A program made the position numbers and the translations under genes. The notes beneath the pieces were generated by a model. That model did no database searches, had not been told where the DNA came from, and was given only the letters and a program-made list of their open reading frames with translations. 64,000 nucleotides of DNA from Runella sp. CRIBMP (GTDB lineage Bacteria > Bacteroidota > Bacteroidia > Cytophagales > Spirosomataceae), in NCBI RefSeq assembly GCF_009905605.1, contig NZ_JAAAKZ010000003.1, positions 186,001 to 250,000 on the forward strand, given 5' to 3'. This document shows positions 61,878-64,000 of this stretch, piece after piece; position 1 is the first letter of the stretch, and every line of letters begins with the position of its first letter.

Positions 61878-62602
61878 GGGCGTAGCTTATCATACTGAGT
61901 GGCCATCTGTACCAGCGCCTGTTCACGGGCTTTTCGGAAATTGATCCGGTCTTCACGGAGCGCTTTTCGGAGCGCAATTTTACGGTCGTTGTAGAGATTG
62001 AGGGCGGCTTTTTTGGAGCGAATGAGGTGATATACTCCGTCTTTTTTGATGTAAAAAAAGTTTTTTGGAGGAAAATAAACCGTGACTTTATTGTTCTCAA
62101 TCTGCTCTTGTCGTTCTTTTAGGCGCCGGGCAAGTACTTGCGTTTCTCCGTCGTACAAAAGCTGATAAAACCCCGTAGGTACTTCTATCCCTTTTTCTTC
62201 ATTTTTCTCTATTCTGATAAAATGATTTTCAGCGATTGAAAAATGACGGATTCGTTCGCTTTGCAATTGCACCAGTCCCGAGCGTTCTGGATGCCGGGCC
62301 ACTACGTAGCCTTTTACAATGTCATAAAGCAGGGAAACATTCTCAAACAACTGCCCGTCGTAGTGCACGGAGCCTTTTTGCCAATCTTCGACCTGAAAAA
62401 ACTGGTGCTCTTTTGAGCGGCTGTCATAAATATGATAGCGGGGGCCGTTGTACAAATGGGGCGAATAAATCGTTGCCGTCTGATAAAGGGCCAACGGTGA
62501 GTTTGCCGCATTTTTAGCAACGGTGCTTATATCTGCGCCTTGACCTCGACCCAATAAACTCATCCAAAGAGATGCGGTAAGAAGGAATAAAGATTTTTGC
62601 AT
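61874..62602 (-). CDS. Exported protein of unknown function, coupled to the TonB receptor
   Basis: A 242-residue protein with a signal peptide (residues 1-22, cleavage near RGQG). The mature part is beta-rich, including YNGPRYHIYDSRSKEHQFF and GFYQLLYDGETQVLARR, and ends in a basic helix (KAALNLYNDRKIALRKALRE to KAREQALVQMATQYDKL). I recognise no domain. It overlaps the receptor start by 4 bp, so the two are translationally coupled. Confidence 0.75.
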   Translation of the reverse strand: MQKSLFLLTASLWMSLLGRGQGADISTVAKNAANSPLALYQTATIYSPHLYNGPRYHIYDSRSKEHQFFQVEDWQKGSVHYDGQLFENVSLLYDIVKGYVVARHPERSGLVQLQSERIRHFSIAENHFIRIEKNEEKGIEVPTGFYQLLYDGETQVLARRLKERQEQIENNKVTVYFPPKNFFYIKKDGVYHLIRSKKAALNLYNDRKIALRKALREDRINFRKAREQALVQMATQYDKLRP

Positions 62603-62688
62603 ATGGTGTGAATAACGAAGTTTTAGAATAAATAGAAAGTAGTTTAGTGTTGTATTTTACTCCTTTGATTTTCAGTGATTTAAAGGGC

Positions 62689-62721
62689 TTTACAGGAGTG
62701 TTGTAAACACTCCTGTAAAGA
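62689..62721 (+). repeat. Perfect 15-bp hairpin
   Basis: CTTTACAGGAGTGTT (62689-62703) and AACACTCCTGTAAAG (62707-62721), loop GTA. It lies in the 141-bp gap between two minus-strand genes, after the amidohydrolase stop, and could terminate that gene. Confidence 0.88.
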
Positions 62722-62743
62722 ATCCTTTTGCCTTTTTAACTTA

Positions 62744-64000
62744 TCACTGACGCCCTTGGCAAATACAGCGAATAGCCCCGAAACTGCGGGTTTCGGCGTG
62801 CCATTCAAATGCGGCATTATAGCGATTGTTTTCCCAAAAAAACTTCTGTCGAGGGCGGTTATAATTGCCCGTTTCAGTCATGGTTTCGGCATCGTATAAG
62901 CGTCCGTTTACCATTACGTATTTTATGCTTTCACTGTTGCGAAGATTTTCCAACGGATTTTTATCAAGCACCAGCAAATCAGCTAATTTACCAACTTCTA
63001 GCGAGCCAATCTCCTTGTCCAAGCCCAAGGTTTTAGCAGGGCCCATGGTGGCTTGTTTGAGCGCTTGCAGATTAGATATGCCGCCCTGACCCAGCATCCA
63101 GAGTTCCCAGTGCGCACCTAAGCCTTGCAGCTGACCGTGTGCCCCCAAATGAACGCTGACACCCGCATCGGTTAGTTTTTTGGCCGTTTGTGAATTGCCA
63201 AAGTGACCAAAATCGTCGTCGGGTAGCATTTCGCGGCGGCGCGAACGGCTGTCGATAATTGAGCGAGGAGTGAAGCGCAACAAACGTGATTGCTCCCATA
63301 CGTTGGTTTTTTGGTACCAATAATATTCCCCCGAAACACTGCCGAAACTCACAATCAGCGTGGGCGTGTAGCCCGTTTTGCTGTTACTCCACAAAGATAC
63401 CACATCTTTATAAAGGGGGTCAACGGGGATATTGTGCTCAATGGTGGTGTGACCGTCCATAATCATGGTCATGTTGTGGTTGAAGAATGACCCACCTTCT
63501 GGAACGACCAACATGCCCAGTTCGCGGGCGGCTTGAATGATTTGCTGGCGCTGATTGCGACGCGGTTGGTTATAGCTTTTGACCGAAAAAGCCCCCACCG
63601 CTTTCATCCGACGTAAATGCGAACGGGCGTCGTCGAGGCTATTCACCACGGCTTTAAAATCGCCGTCTGCTCCGTACAAAATAGTTCCTGTGGAGTATAT
63701 ACGTGGCCCAATCATCCGCCCCGATTTCACCATCTCCGCTTGACTGAACACCATTTCGGTGTTGGATGATGGGTCGTGAACGGTAGTGACACCGTAGGCC
63801 AAATTGGCGAAGTACGACCACTGCTGTTGCGCCGATTTTTCGCTGCCCGTGCCGATGTGCGCGTGGGCATCAATGATTCCAGGCATCAGTGTTTTTCCAG
63901 TGGCATCAATGACTTTTGCTTCTGCGGGAATTTTAACCTTTCCCACTGCGCCAACGGCCACAATTTTGTTGCCTTCAACAACCAGTGTTCCGTTTTTAAT
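62744..64000 (-). CDS. Amidohydrolase-family protein, 5' end outside the window
   Basis: The C-terminal part (at least 418 residues) of an amidohydrolase of the imidazolonepropionase/prolidase-like branch. The frame is open to the window edge (IKNGTLVVEGNKIVAVG), so a start at the internal GTG 63961 is not believed. GIIDAHAHIG gives the HxH metal motif, TTIEHNIP and VSVHLGAHGQLQG further His residues, and LEVGKLADLLVLDKNPLENL the C-terminal beta domain. Similar Bacteroidota proteins often have a long N-terminal WD40-like PD40 domain, which would lie beyond the edge. Possible peptidase or other amide/ester hydrolase. Confidence 0.88.
   Translation of the reverse strand: MKNGTLVVEGNKIVAVGAVGKVKIPAEAKVIDATGKTLMPGIIDAHAHIGTGSEKSAQQQWSYFANLAYGVTTVHDPSSNTEMVFSQAEMVKSGRMIGPRIYSTGTILYGADGDFKAVVNSLDDARSHLRRMKAVGAFSVKSYNQPRRNQRQQIIQAARELGMLVVPEGGSFFNHNMTMIMDGHTTIEHNIPVDPLYKDVVSLWSNSKTGYTPTLIVSFGSVSGEYYWYQKTNVWEQSRLLRFTPRSIIDSRSRRREMLPDDDFGHFGNSQTAKKLTDAGVSVHLGAHGQLQGLGAHWELWMLGQGGISNLQALKQATMGPAKTLGLDKEIGSLEVGKLADLLVLDKNPLENLRNSESIKYVMVNGRLYDAETMTETGNYNRPRQKFFWENNRYNAAFEWHAETRSFGAIRCICQGRQ

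Noticed and set aside
62689-62721. CRISPR-like repeat
   Set aside because: A single palindrome without regularly spaced copies or cas genes nearby; the window has no array.
63961-63961. GTG at 63961 as start of the amidohydrolase
   Set aside because: The frame stays open with amidohydrolase-like sequence (NGTLVVEGNKIVAVG) to the window edge, so the gene is cut by the window.

Overview
The window looks like chromosomal DNA of a Bacteroidota bacterium, most likely a Cytophagales/Spirosomataceae-type organism (Runella, Dyadobacter or Spirosoma relatives). The basis is two SusC/SusD outer-membrane pairs, a DUF4249–TonB-receptor locus, a complete Na+-NQR operon, several Tat-exported Gfo/Idh/MocA oxidoreductases, a TAnnTTTG-type -7 promoter box and many short intergenic palindromes. 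The genus is inference. I saw no rRNA, tRNA, CRISPR array, insertion sequence or prophage.

Left part (1-18.7 kb), core metabolism. An M1-family peptidase is read leftwards. The sodium-pumping NADH:quinone oxidoreductase nqrABCDEF follows, with apbE (flavin attachment) and a convergent small four-Cys protein that is probably the iron-delivery factor NqrM. Next come a two-CBS-domain protein and the Na+/H+ antiporter NhaD, so this looks like a sodium-energetics island. After it lie a DUF4097 beta-solenoid protein with an exact 18-residue repeat, rfbA, riboflavin synthase ribE, a GH13 glycosidase, an FG-GAP lipoprotein gene that appears broken by an internal deletion, and rimO.

Middle left (18.8-30.7 kb), almost all on the minus strand. 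One group is an amino-sugar set: Gfo/Idh oxidoreductase, NagB-like isomerase/deaminase, NagA deacetylase, FHS-type sugar transporter and a Tat-exported Gfo/Idh protein. The second group combines a beta-propeller protein, a secreted neutral-ceramidase-like protein, a Tat-signal DegT/DnrJ aminotransferase and a Tat-signal Gfo/Idh oxidoreductase. The last pairing recalls oxidoreductase/aminotransferase pairs that make 3-amino sugars, but here both carry export signals.

Middle right (30.8-48.0 kb), plus strand, is the most interesting region. A GntR/FadR-family regulator precedes a SusC/SusD pair, a creatininase-family amidohydrolase, a RidA protein, a 3-hydroxyacyl-CoA-dehydrogenase-like enzyme, an enolase-superfamily (MLE-like) enzyme with altered active-site positions, an EamA transporter, a DHDPS-family aldolase, a short-chain dehydrogenase, a GH20 hexosaminidase-like protein, a deacetylase-like protein and a GH109 protein. 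Together they look like an uptake and catabolic locus for an acidic or oxidised amino-sugar glycan. A 12-bp palindrome of the form TTTGT-NN-ACAAA occurs twice before susC and once, imperfectly, before the regulator gene, and is the probable operator.

Right part (48.1-64 kb). A Bax-inhibitor-1-like membrane protein is followed by an AT-rich gap, a second SusC/SusD pair with an exported M19 dipeptidase, and a minus-strand locus with a partial amidohydrolase, a hypothetical protein, an STN-domain TonB receptor, a DUF4249 lipoprotein and an MG2-type protein carrying a TonB-plug-like domain without a barrel. Many of the intergenic gaps hold a palindromic or degenerate repeat, and several unrelated repeat types are represented.
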